Shown piece after piece: positions 1 through 13,100 of a stretch of 64,000 bases of DNA (positions are counted from its first letter, which is position 1; the number at the start of each line of letters is the position of its first letter). A model generated the notes under the pieces. That model did no database searches. It was not told where the DNA came from and saw only the letters and a program-made list of their open reading frames with translations. The position numbers and the translations under genes were made by a program. The DNA is from Haliotis asinina (Eukaryota; Mollusca; Gastropoda; Lepetellida; Haliotidae). The DNA lies in NCBI RefSeq assembly GCF_037392515.1, contig NC_090290.1, forward strand, positions 35,675,253 to 35,739,252, written 5' to 3'.

Positions 1-480
1 GACTATAGCCAGCTATAAAGTACAATGCTGCACTATTGTAACCTGTATGACTATATCGGACTATAGCCAGATATGTGGTGCAATGCTGGACTATAGTCAT
101 CTGTATGAAACTCTATCGAACTAAAGCCAGCTGGATGGTGTAATACTGTACAGTCACATGTATGGCACTATATCGAACTAAAGTCAGTCATATGGTGCAA
201 TACTGGAATACAGTCACATGTATGAAACTATATCGGACTATAGCCAGCTATTTGGTACAGTACTGCTCTATGGTCAGCTATATGGTACAATACTGCTCCA
301 TAGTCACCTGTATGACACTCTATCGAGTATGACAGCTTTATCGTAGCTTTATGGTGCGATATTGCACTACAATCAGCCGTATGACTCTATATTGAACTAT
401 AGCCAGCTACACGCTACAAATCAGACTATAGTCACCTATATGATGCTATATCGGACTTACATGACACAAATCGGGTTACT
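1..480. repeat. Degenerate ~58-bp minisatellite
   Basis: GACTATAGCCAGCTATA-type units recur near 1, 60, 118, 176 and 235 and then fade, alternating with TATGGTGCAATACTG. The array lies inside intron 1 of the second integrin gene and runs off the left edge. Confidence 0.8.
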
Positions 481-929
481 GCCGATGGACATGTTTGTTG
501 TCTTTGTCGGTGTCATCGTTTCTAAAAATTTTAGATCTTTACTCATGGTGCCAGTCATCGGATTGTCTTGTGCAGACTCCACTAAACTGCGACGTCACAT
601 AGCTTGGATATTGGTATGTTCGGCATCAACAACTGCATGGTACTTGGTTAAACTATAGCCAGATGCTCACACCACATAGTACTCTAATCAACCTAATGAA
701 ATAATCCGATGCTCCATATAAGGTCATAACATTACACCTCACTACATATAAGGGAATACATGTAGTGTATCTGAGCCGAACAATTTCTAGCCAAATCGGT
801 TCGCATATTGTATAATATTTAAGCTTTAACTTAATTACAAGAAAAATTGAGAACGTGTTAATATAATTTTGTATATTGTTTAACGGTTCATTGAGCATTG
901 TTCCACATTTTCATGTCTGTTAGTACATA

Positions 930-1017
930 ATGGTCTTACTCCCCCGACCCCTTTAGTCGAGCTTTACCACAAGCATGGGATGCTGAAGGGCAGTCCTATC
1001 CTGGACCTTCACGGGTT
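930..1017 (+). mobile_element. SINE-like family A, 3' end only
   Basis: CCCGACCCCTTTAGTCGAGC, then AAGCATGGGATGCTGAAGG and GGACCTTCACGGGTT match the family end. It lies in intron 1 of the second integrin gene. Confidence 0.7.
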
Positions 1018-1247
1018 GTTAATACCGACGGGGAAGCGGCTTGTAAACATTCGAAAAGACCTATAATTGAGTACATTTCTCTAGGATACAATTCCACGAA
1101 GCGATCTTAGCATGAAGTCAAGATTTTAATGTTACGTTAACAAAACCTGTAGCACGAAATGACTGTGGGTAGCATTACACAGACTCCGATCGTTTGCAGT
1201 GACTTCCTGTTGAAAGATGTGACAATACAATAATTTCCTTCACTTAC

Positions 1248-1414
1248 TTGTATCCAGACTGAGTCCTCTTGAAGGCGCTAGCGTATCCAAACATGCTTTG
1301 TCCTGGTCCGTGGAGGACACGTGCGTGGACAACGTCAATGTTGTAACTGGAACACACATCTACAAGAAATAGACAGAGAAGAACTGGAAGAGTGGCCCGT
1401 CCAGATGTCGCCAT
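1248..1414 (-). CDS. Exon 1 of a second integrin alpha gene (rest outside the window)
   Basis: The exon encodes a signal peptide and the start of blade 1. It has the same length (167 nt), same start context and same phase-2 GTAAGT donor as the exon at 40442-40608. The proteins differ at only four of 55 residues (positions 3, 38, 46 and 52). Intron sequence just after the donor is also related (GAAAGATGTGAC is shared), while the upstream flanks are mostly different. All other exons must lie left of position 1. This is a head-to-tail tandem paralogue of the complete gene. It could be an isolated duplicated exon, but the intact start, signal peptide and donor favour a gene. Confidence 0.85.
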
Positions 1415-4400
1415 GTTGGATTCAGGATGAGTGTTGACTGGTCGAGTGACGCCGATTTCCGTACCGAAGGGGCCAACAGGAAGGATGATCAAGTATTCAT
1501 GACATTCTTGCTCTGACTGAACCCGTGACGTAAGAGATACCATATAAAGGAGCCCCCCTTCCCATGGCCTAAATGACGTCCTTCATAATCCCCTTTTCTT
1601 ATGTTTACTCTCACTGTATTCCAGTGTTTGTTTCTGAGTACGTGACAAGCATATGTTGTGAAGGGTGACATTTAGTTAGTCATTAGAAGTTAGGGTGTCA
1701 TTAGAAGTTAGCCATAGTGTAACATACTTTCTCGCATCCCCGCCATCAAGCTTAAAATGCAAAATAACCACAGTGGAAGCTGTCAAAAAGGACATCTCTC
1801 CAATCTTGTAAACATAGGCATAAAACCTGAGTCCAGTCCTTGACTTGTACATTTATCATAAGCTCCACAATCAGGTACATTGATTAAACTGTATTTCGAC
1901 AACTTGATAATGGCATCCTAAGAGTCCCAAGGCATTACTGTAAAGCGCACCCGCCTCATGGGTGTGACAAGTATACCTCAACTGATAATATAATGTGTGT
2001 TTTATTTAGGATTACACTTTCTCCGTAAAGTTCAGATTCCAGTATATTTGTTGGGTTGAGTCCCATTCGGCATTCGAACCCACACCCCTATTTCATTTTA
2101 TCACCACCACTCAAAGTCAGCCGCAAGTATTAGAATCTGTAGTGTACTGGGAAAGTGTAATTCTAAATATAATATATGTTTCATTTCACTGTGTCTAAAT
2201 GGCACTGTGTAGCCACTAGTATAGATTCAAAAGCGACATAAAACTCTGCTGACTCACTCAATTCTGGAAATTCTCTTTTCAGACAATGTTCACTTGTGAC
2301 CACAATTAACAGTCGGCAACATCAGCAGCAAACAGAAAGACTTAGAAATCATGTGATGCTATTGATATTATTTCATTTGCTACTTCCTAAATGTGAAAGA
2401 TCAGAGAAAAGAACCGGAAACAAAATGCAACTTTGTCTTACTCCAGTATATGCCTTTAACATGTTATGTAGATGGTTTTACCTACGACTACATGTTTCAA
2501 AAGGCGTTGTACTCAACCAGATCTGCCAAATTGTGAAATGACGTTAGGTAATTTTAACTTTTATGCAGAATGCAAGTTTTGTTTAAATCCTCCCCAGTCC
2601 AAACAAAATAAACAAACGAAACCATGAAAATGAATCTACAAACATGCTACTACTTTAAATATTTGAAGCCTGAATAACACATGAACAGTACATGATAATA
2701 CGGTCGGTGTGCGTTAAAAAACCCAAACACGTGTACTACAGGAACAGTCGTCAGTACAGCAGTTTCTCAAATTTTGATACTGAAATATGTGACATTGTTC
2801 GTTCGACAATAACACAGTTATGTGCTTTAATACGACTTTTAATAACGAGCTAGGCCTTAAACAACCAACCATCGAGCACAATTCAAACACACAACGGCAG
2901 CTACATGGTGAACACATTTATTAAAAAAATATACAATAAAATGTGGAGAAGTGTGTTTCGGTGATTTGAATAGTTTAAACACAATGACATGTATATGTTA
3001 TATCGAATCCTCGTGATCATGATAAGGGCATGCTTGGTGCGCTCTTCAATAGCAAAGAAAACAGACTGATGTTAAAGTCGTTTCAGGTAACCATTTCATC
3101 TTCTATTCAGAAATATATATAATAAAAATTAGATATAATGGCACTACAATCGCGCTGTTCATGTTCAGAGCATTAATCAAATTAAATATTCTTCTGAATG
3201 TATCAAATGTGTTACAAAGACACGAGTAGCCGTATGTGCTAAATTCGTTTACGTTTTTATGATTCATCTAAGGCTTGTAGCTACAGATATTTTATTGTTT
3301 GAAAAATAGCTTTATATATCTCCAGAACACATCATTTGCATTGTTAAAATTTCGAACTAAAGTAACAACCGTCAACCTGTAGAGGTTTGTCGTTGGAATG
3401 GTACTCCACTAAAAGACCGGAAATGCATTTTTCTAAAATATTTTGAAATGTACAAAGAAAACGATATCTACTAATATTTTATACAAATACACACTTTGTG
3501 AAGTATTGTAGAACTGAGGAAATGCGCATTTTTGTGTTAACCTGTCACTCTTGTGACACTGTACATTTGATCTCCATATGCAGCAAGAAAGCAATACAGA
3601 TTCTGCCGTTGTTAATAATCAATGAAAATATTTCAGAGAGAATCGAGGCTTCCCAATTGTGAATCCAAGCGGAAAACACCAAAAACAGCTGGTGTAAGTT
3701 ATTCGCCTTCTATAATTTGTTCTAAAAAGTAAGGGAACTGTACTTTCAATGCACGATTGTCGAAACTGGTAGATATATGGGATTGAATCAAAATTGATGC
3801 AATAATAGTGGATGTTTTTAGAATGCATCACCACATGGAGTTAATTCAAAGCGAAGCTGTTCGTTCAGTTATCCCCAGGAAAATTCCAGGTTTACAATTC
3901 CCAGTAAGTAGTGTGTGATTTCACCCTGAAAACCCTGACCGTGCGCAGATGCAAGAAAACGTATAGGAAAATAAGGTCAACAGTGATTTGTCGACCTGCC
4001 TGAAAAAGTCAAGATTCATAATGACACTCCATGCATTGCGTTTGCGTGTGGTGATAACGTGAAATGACGCTGCATACACATTGGAACGTTCCTCAATGGG
4101 TTTCTTTCTACAAGACTTTAAAGTTCAGGTTTACCTTTTTAAGACTATATGACTATGGTATGTAATGTGGTGATCTACCCTCATTTGTGGTATTTCCGTC
4201 CCTCAATGTAATGTAATGTAATGTAATGTAATTCACATGAATTTCTTAGTGAATTTCTTAGTGTGGCTTAGTGGAAGCCTTTTGCGCTTAAAACCCGGAA
4301 GCAACAACTTGATTCAGTTCACCGATAAGCTTGTTACATCCAGTGACGACCAGGTCTCTTGAATCCCAGAGATCAGATGATCATTTGTCGTTGGTTTCAT

Positions 4401-6276
4401 ATGTATAATATTTATACTCTTCAAATCTTCAAAAAATGAAACTTGACAAGCCATTTTGGTGTTTATTTCCTGGGCCATAAAAATCATCACTTTACAGTCT
4501 TCCAAAGCCTGAATATCCAGAGAGTGTTTGGTAAAACTACAGAGGACTATTAAAACCACTTTATCAGGTTTCCTTTTTAAAGAGTATATTATATTACTAG
4601 TACATATATCATTGAATTGTGACGTTTTATCTGTGACATTTTTTCCTCAAGCTACTAACTTGCAGCATAACAAGTAGTGGATAACGGACAACGCACACAC
4701 TGACCACAAGGATTGAAGTCAGTATACAGAAAGGATTTAATTAACATTCCAATTTGGCTGCTATTTGATTAGTTGAGTCTATAACTTAGTTAATTCTTTC
4801 GTCGGCTGATCGTACGTAATTGCCTTGCTTTCTTTTCCTGACCAAAAGGACAATAAGACGTTGTCGCTCATAACGTCGTATGCTTTGTTATCTATTTGCC
4901 ACAAATAGCGATCTAACATTAGCAAACAATGCATCTTACTCGTATTTTGTCAAATAGAATTTGCGATATTTTAGACATCATCTGCTTAGATATTTTTATA
5001 TGGACACAGTTTGTTTGCTAGCAACAGACATCATTACATGATCTTAGGTGTGTATTAACTACATGGATATAGGGGTAAAACGGTTCACGTCTGTGTGAGT
5101 GTTGGGAAGGAGTTATACTGATTGTAGTATATGTGTCCTGTATGTGAGAGGAATGTGTTGTCTGTTTCAGTTTTGATTTAAGTATAATTTTTGTAAAGTC
5201 CCCATAGCTCTTATGGGTGACTAATGAAACGAAGAAAACTATTTGCAAACTCGAAACAAAGGTCAGATATATCTTAGATGGTTCCTCCTTTGGTCAAAAC
5301 TTTGTTCCCTCCGAACCATGTGCAACGCTTGTCACACGGGTCTCACACGTACCGTAAACGGGTTGCTTATGAGTGACCAACGCAACTCACACGGGTTTGC
5401 ACAAGGGGAATGAACTCTTAGGCAGTAGTGTATAAGATCGTATAGGGTTTAGTGTCACCTGTGTCGGCGGCAGCATTATTAGCATGCACCAGTGCATGTT
5501 GTAGACAGCGAAATCGCACCCTGTATAGATATCACAAAGCATATTATACCTCGCAATACTGTTCACTCTACAAAAGCTGAACAGGACAGCGTGAATTCAA
5601 CAAGGATGTAAAGGCGATCCAGCATTCATCCCGTACGCCTCAGTGAGCTGTACCTGGTAATATCACAGCTACAGCACTACGTATACGGTCAATAAATACG
5701 CAACTTTTGTCAAGTTTGTAAAATAAAGACACAAATACAAACGCTTACATTTATGACATTTCATTTGTTTAAAGCTTGCATTTCTTTTTCTGTTCTGTAT
5801 AGTATACATAACAATAGTGCAACCGTAACAAAATGGGGCCCGTAATTAGGTCACGACACTTCGCGAGACCTTAGGTTGTTTACTACTTCCGGTGACATAC
5901 CTTTCCGAAGTAGCTGGTGGCCTGTCGATCTGAGTCAGTCTGCATGTAAACTCCATGAGACGTCATAAACCAAGCATCAGAGATCAAAATTAAAACTAGG
6001 GTTGACTATTGAGGGGGAAACAATTATTGTCATAGCAACATACTATTGATATAGCAACGAAGCAAAAAAGCTGTTTGTTTGTACGGTAACAAAATAAAAC
6101 ATAACCACCACCACCCCCTCCCCCTTAAAAAAACAAAAACCAAAAAACCCCACAATGTAACATCAATGAATGCATCATGTTTCAGGCATGCTCATGAAAT
6201 CAAAGTGTTCTACTGGGACGGAACACACCATTTAAAGAAGAAAATGAAAAACACGATCTCGAAATGAATCACAGGG
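1415..6276. other. Intergenic region between the two integrin genes
   Basis: AT-rich, with no ORF I can support. It should hold the promoter of the second gene and the 3' flank of the complete gene. Visible pieces are a pentanucleotide run (AATGT about six times near 4205-4232) and a dispersed repeat at about 5270-5440. No convincing TATA box or poly(A) signal could be assigned. Confidence 0.5.
5265..5445. repeat. Dispersed repeat, copy 1
   Basis: The stretch around 5399-5432 (GGGGAATGAACT then AGGCAGTAGTGTA) recurs in reverse complement at 63877-63911. The full extent is uncertain; the segment includes a GGTTCCTCCTTTGG start and TCACACGGG motifs. Confidence 0.6.
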
Positions 6277-6720
6277 AGCACCGGTCAGAACAATACACAT
6301 ATGTTGTCTAATACACCCTCATCCCCACCCAATCCCCTTGCTACTCTCCTTTGGTCGATTGTCCAGAGACGCAGCTGTTTCTTGAAGCACCGGTCAAAAC
6401 AATACACAAATGTTGTCTAATACACCCTCATCCCCACCCAATCCCCTTGCTACTCTCCTATGGTCGATTGTCCAGAGACGCAGCTGTTTCTTGGAGCACC
6501 GGTCAAAACAATACACATATGTTGTCTAATACACCCTCATCCCCACCCAATCCCCTTGCTACTCTCCTATGGTCGATTGTCCAGAGACGCAGCTGTTTCT
6601 TGGAGCACCGGTCAAAACAATACACATATGTTGTCTAATACACCCTCATCCCCACCCAATCCCCTTGCTACTCTCCTATGGTCGATTGTCCAGAGACTCG
6701 GCTGTTTCTTGGAGCACCTG
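6277..6720. repeat. 109-bp tandem repeat spanning the integrin stop codon and 3' UTR
   Basis: Units begin at 6277, 6386, 6495 and 6604, with a fifth start at 6713 (AGCACC). The period is exactly 109. The unit contains, on the minus strand, the last ~17 codons of exon 21 and the TAG, followed by GGTGGGGATGAGGGTG-type UTR sequence. Copies left of 6668 lie in the 3' UTR, which therefore repeats the C-terminal coding segment three more times. Confidence 0.92.
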
Positions 6721-6799
6721 ACTGCCTATTCCCGTAGTAACCGCTCTCTCGCTTCCACTTTTGGACTTGGCCTTTCTTCTTTCGCTTGAAAAAGTTGCA
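6668..6799 (-). CDS. Integrin alpha exon 21 (cytoplasmic tail and stop)
   Basis: Acceptor CATTTACAG; 43 codons and a TAG stop at 6668-6670. The tail starts CNFFKRKKKGQVQKWKRESG, replacing the Gly of the conserved GFFKR clasp with Asn, and ends STIGE. Its last ~50 bases belong to a 109-bp tandem repeat that continues into the 3' UTR. Confidence 0.93.
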   Translation of the reverse strand, partial: CNFFKRKKKGQVQKWKRESGYYGNRQSGAPRNSRVSGQSTIGE

Positions 6800-9700
6800 C
6801 TGTAAATGACAACGCCAATCTTTATCAAATATACATCAATGATATCAACTAACTGACCTTGAATAGAATATGTACATCCTATTATAGTAACTGACTCATA
6901 AGGACAGTGTTTGCAATGCTTAACTTTACCAGCTGGCCATCAGGACCTGCTGCTACCTGCAGGTTTTAAAATCTACAGGTCCTGAATGAAAATCTGCAGG
7001 CCCATTTTGATACAGTCAAACCAATAAAAGCAAAATAGACTACTTTGTGCACAGTTTCACAATGTCCCTACAAATTCAAGCCAAGCCTATGATACACATT
7101 AACTTAACACGATGGATCGTGGACGATTCCCCGAACATCAATAAAGAAAACAAGGGGGAAACATTCCAGTTGAAACATAACTGCCACATAATGTACTGGA
7201 GGCCTTAAGGACCGGCTCAAACTGCCGGCCCGATACAATAACAAACGGCGCCGGGCCTCCGAGCCGGCGGTTATTTCGAACGCTGCATAAGGATGACAAC
7301 AATGTGATTCTGAGAGTGTTAGCGAGCCAAAGTCTTACATATGTGTGCAGACTTTGGTGACGTTTACCTTCCATAGTATGATGAGGATGATGATAAGGAT
7401 GAAGATGCCGGCAAGGACGCTGCCGATGATGATCCAGATGTTGACTTTACCGGGTGGATTATCGGGGTAGATTGGCGTCATTACCTTTAAATGAGAAGAG
7501 GACTGTCGTTAAATATCGCGTGGTTACATCTGTTAAGATATCGCCCGTCTTACCTACACTTTTATCTTACACAGCTTGTACCTAAACGTACAGGTACCAA
7601 TGGCCAGGATATCACACATCCTACCCCCATCTAGACAACCTGTCCGAATATCACAGATTGTGATTTCATGATATCGCCCGTCTTACTTACAACTTCGTCA
7701 CTGCATCATGTAGAATACGTGGGAATACAGGTGCTGATGTCCAGGATATTACTTACATTACCCTCATCTCAACAACATGTCGCAAGGTCACAGGTAGTGA
7801 TGTTATAATATTGCCCGCCTAACCTACACGCTCCTCTCTTACAGCATGTCAATAGATCATAGGTAGTGATGGCAAGAAAGTCAGAGACCTTGTCTCCGAG
7901 AAAGACAGGAAATGACGGTCAATATATCACCCACTTTACCTTCGTCTAGACAAACACAGAAGTACACAAGTGTACAGGATGTAATAACCCTCGTCAAAAC
8001 AAGTCCTTAAGTGCACAGGATGTAGTAGTAAGGTAATCACACACCCTACCTTCGTCTTGACAGACTGTCCCCAGGGGTAGAGCAGGAGGTGGTCAGGTTG
8101 GATCACTGTGGCTTCAGTGTAGTACCTCAGAAAGTCAACCCGCTGAATTCAAAACAAAAGAACGCGTTTTGCAGACTGCAGCTAAATGGAACCAGGGTTG
8201 TCAGCGTTTGTTTATTATATCAGCATTTACACATGCTTCGTCACATCCACAGGAACACAAAGTTTCATCAACAGTAATATACACGTAATAGAATAAATTA
8301 TCATTGGTTGGATAGTTTGTTGTTTGACGCCGCACTCAGCAATATCCCAGCTGTTTGTAATTCATCGACAATCCAGTGATTTACATAATAAGCATCGATC
8401 TACGCAGTTGGGATATGCTGACGTGTCAGTCAAGTCGGCGCGAATGACCACCCGACAACGTTAGTAGCGAGGACTGATGAAGACGGTTCAAAGAGTATAT
8501 AAAGTAACAGAAACGTTGGTGATCTAGAATATAAGCCAAATATGAGCTTTGGTTGTTGGCTGCTTTTTTAAGTCTGGACCAGACAATACAGTTATCAAAA
8601 GACTGAGCATCGATCTATGATATATCTGATGACATGTGTCATCCATGTCAGCGAACCTGACCACGCTACGCCGTTAGTCGTCCTTTCCGACAAGCACCGG
8701 TTGTTGAAGACACAGTCTAACCTGTATTTTCACGGGTTCAATTTTGAGCAGGAAGCTACCCACCTCACGAAAGGGGAGTTTGCTTCCTGGTATCCACACG
8801 GTGATGTTGACGATGGCGCTACTACCCGGGCTGAGATGATGCAAAGGACACGTGTACTCAACACACTTGAAGTCAGCACAGTCCTGTAAACCAGACAACC
8901 ACAGTAACGTCAGAAGCAGTCTCCATCAAATATACCATAGAGAGTTACAGAAACCAAGATTGACCCATACATCATGAGTTATTCGCTGGTCACAAGGGTA
9001 ATGGGTTAATGTATCCTCGATGAGCTCACGTAACACTAACAAACATCGTGGGTACATCAAACCATGTTCCCCTCGTGACCAGAGAACCACGTATTTATCT
9101 TACCGAACACATGTTAAATTTGAACTGTTTGATTGTACATTTTGCAGACAAGAAAAACAGATTTAGAGTTGTCTCCCTTCCATCGATTTGCATTCGCAAA
9201 AACACCGGTAATTTCCAGACATCATACGTGTTCCAAAAGTATTCGAGCTAAAGAATTACTACCATGAAGTACCACATGAGTTCGGCATTCCCAGCGGTGT
9301 ACATAGAAATGTTACTCGCTTGTAAGCGATAGAAATATTAGAAGAGTGCTCAACCAAACAGAAAGCGACATTTATATCTGAGGTGAAATGATTAACGATG
9401 ACACCGGTTGGTGGCTAAACATGTCTCCTAACAACAGTCAAATATATTATCAGAATCATATCAAGACTTAAGGGCATAAAACAGCTACAACGGGTTTGTT
9501 ATGTTATTGACATATAGCAGAACGTCTGTGAAATATAGTTATGTCTATTTCACCTCCACTTAATAGTCAAGCAATCGTGGTGGCAGTTTGACCGAGTAAT
9601 TTGTGAAAAGATAAGAAAAGAATTTATAACCTTATAACACTTCCATGTTTTAAATGTTGCAAAAAGCACATATTTGTTACTTTCAAAAATAAGAAAATAT

Positions 9701-10075
9701 GTTGAAGAGACCCACCCCAAGTCGTATATTATATTTATGAAAACCCTAACCTTACTTTCTGAAAATACTAAAGAGGGAAACTTCGCTTTGAAATACTGAT
9801 TTGCTATAAATAAAGGACTTTCCGAAGAGATATGATTTGAAAACAAATGGGATTATCCGGTTTTTCTTCCACTTATAAATCGATTACCACGAAAACCAAA
9901 CAAATACAGACCCTCCCTATAATAAATAACTGTATGAAACTGTATGAAACTGATTACTACCATGTCCAGGAGGTTTTTCGCAGCGTCACTTGTTTGGCGC
10001 TCCTTTACTTTCGAAGGCGTCAGAACAGGTAAAACATAAGTCGTTATTGCCATTGGTTTAGTCGACGTCATCGTT

Positions 10076-10107
<32 letters not shown>

Positions 10108-13100
10108 CGATGTGGTGGAACTCTGCTCGACGCCGTCACTTTTTATGTATGGCTGACAGGCAACGCTTGATCCGTCTTCATGTAGGATCTGTGGGGAACA
10201 GATGAGTGTTGCTAGATTTACAGATGTTGGATTGACAAGAAGAGAGGCAATGGAGTACTGAGTGGTTGAGTGAGTTAAATTTTCGCAGCTTTCAGCAATA
10301 ATCCAGCAATATCACGGCGGGGGACAAAGAATTATTATGTACGCATGTGTTAAACAGAACTCGTGTTTTCGGTGTGTAGAGCGAACGCTTTAACTATTAG
10401 ATCCATTCCAGAGCAGCAATCTCAAGCCGAGTCCTTTGTTATATCTGATGTTCCTTATATTCATCCGAATATTACCTTCACTCCTCACATCGAGTCCTTA
10501 GCCTGAGATCGACTCCAATGCAGCACAGCTCACATCAGGCACTTACCCTGAGACCCACGCCTTTGCTATATCTCACACTCTTTATATTCATCAGCGTATT
10601 ACCTTCACACCTCACATCGAGTCGTTAGCCTGAGATCGACTCCAGAGTAGCATATCTCACACCGAGTCCTTACCCTGACCCCTTCTTCTGCTCCTTAAAT
10701 TCACTAGGCAGAGCTGAACATCTCACATCGAGCCATTACACTGAGATACACTCCAGAGCATCACGTCGAGTCCTTACCCTGAGGTCCGCACCTTTCTTAT
10801 ATCTCCTATTCCTTACATTCATCAGTCAGAGCATCACATCTCACATCGAGTCATTACCCTGAGATCCGCACCTTTCTTCTCACATCGAGTCCTTACACTG
10901 AGATCCGCACCTTTCTTCTCACATCGAGTCCTTACACTGAGATCCGCACATTTCTTATATCGCCTACTCCTCACATTCATCAGTCAGAGCATCACATCTC
11001 ACATCGAGTCCTTACACTGAGATACACTCCAGAGCATCACGTCGAGTCCTTACCCTGAGGTCCGCACCTTTCTTATATCTCCTATTCCTTACATTCATCA
11101 GTCAGAGCATCACATCTCACATCGAGTCCTTACACTGAGATCCGCACCTTTCTTCTCACATCGAGTCCTTACACTGAGATCCGCACATTTCTTATATCGC
11201 CTACTCCTCACATTCATCAGTCAGAGCATCACATCTCACATCGAGTCCTTACACTGAGATCCACACCTTTCTTCTCACATCGAGTCCTTACACTGAGATC
11301 CGCACCTTTCTTCTCACATCGAGTCCTTACACTGAGATCCGCACATTTCTTATATCGCCTACTCCTCACATTCATCAGTCAGAGCATCACATCTCACACC
11401 GAGTCCTTACACTGAGATCCGCACCTTTCTTCTCACATCGAGTACTTACCCTGAGATCCGCACCTTTCTTATGTCGCCTATTCCTTACATTCATCAGTCA
11501 GAGCATCACATCTCACACCGAGTCCTTACACTGAGATCCGCACCTTTCTTCTCACATCGAGTCCTTACCCTGAGATCCGCACCTTTCTTATATCGCCTAA
11601 TCCCTACATTCATCAGTCAGAGCATCACATCTCACATCGGGTCCTTACACTGAGATCTGCACCTTTCTTATATCGCCTACTAGCTATATTCATCAGTCAG
11701 AGCATCACATCTCACATCGAGTCCTTACCTTCATGTCTACTGCCTCCACTAGCGCCTCCTCTTTCTGGGTGAAGTAAGGAAGGTTGACAGAGACACGTGT
11801 GTGCGGCAAAAAACTGGGGCCAGCGTTCTTGATGACGTATTTCTGTCCGATGGTAACCTTGGTTTTGTCCAGTTCATCCATCCGTACCAGAATCTGGTCG
11901 GGATCCGACTTTCTGCAATGCATAAAACAGACTCCCACCCAAATGTCTACTGATATCAAATACATCACCACAAGTTAATAAAGTTACAAATATGAGTGAC
12001 TTGTCGGGGATATTTTTATCTTTATCAACGAGTGTTGATATGATTAATGTTAGTACACATGAGGGTGTGATTTTATTTTAGTTTTCAATGAGAAATGTAC
12101 CTCTCTCAACACTGTACTATCATTAAACTTGCAGTGCGGCGATGTGACAGCATTGTGACGTCATCAATTTCACGACGTCATAGCTGTGTCAGGTCGTTAT
12201 TGCACAAATCCACAGTCAAATCGATATCTCCTAGGGATGTCATATGATCTTACACCAGCGATATCTCATGTGGAACACAGTATTGAATTAAAAGATAAAC
12301 ATCATGACTTTTTTTTATTGTGTTGGTCAATTCCGGGTGTTATTGAGTATTTGAAGCCCGTGAATACATTTGGAACTGACGGCGTTTTCAACCAGTCAGA
12401 TTACAAAACACCGTGACTTTTGATTTACAATGATAAAGTCATATCTCATGCATCGATAAGTATTTCTGTTTGAGTGAATAAAATTGGTGATACAAGTCAA
12501 CACATATAAACTGTATTTTAAGGAAAACACTCTCAGTGGTGATTTCTTTTGGAGAAATAAATATGATTTTGTTTATATTTGTTTGTTTGTTTGTTGTTTA
12601 ACACCACACTGAACAATATCCCTCCGATCCAGTTAGTCGCCGATAAGCGTGTGGTGTTGAAGACCTATTCTAACCCGAATCCTTAAGTGTAGAAAAGCTA
12701 AGGTCGTTGAATACATATCGCCAAAACGTGATCCTTTTGGAAACAGAGTAGAGTATGTAATTACCCATTGATTCCTGTTTGAGCATCGATCCAGACGCGG
12801 GTAGTCAGACTGGCTTTGTTATTATCCGGTGTCGTCTCATTACTTCCGGTTTGCACTGAGACATTAAATTCTAGCGAGGACATATCAGTCTTAATATCAT
12901 CGGCCGTGAAGAAGACTTTAAAGGTAAACGTCTCCTTGAAATATACCGGAAGAAGTACGTTGCATTTCAACCGATATAGGAACACTCCGATTTCCTCAGA
13001 TTCTCCGTCGCAGACGACAGGTTGTTGTGAGGATGACTCTGTCGTCTGCATTGACACAGTTCCAGACCAGGTGACAAAAACTACTGTTGCGAATGCCGTT

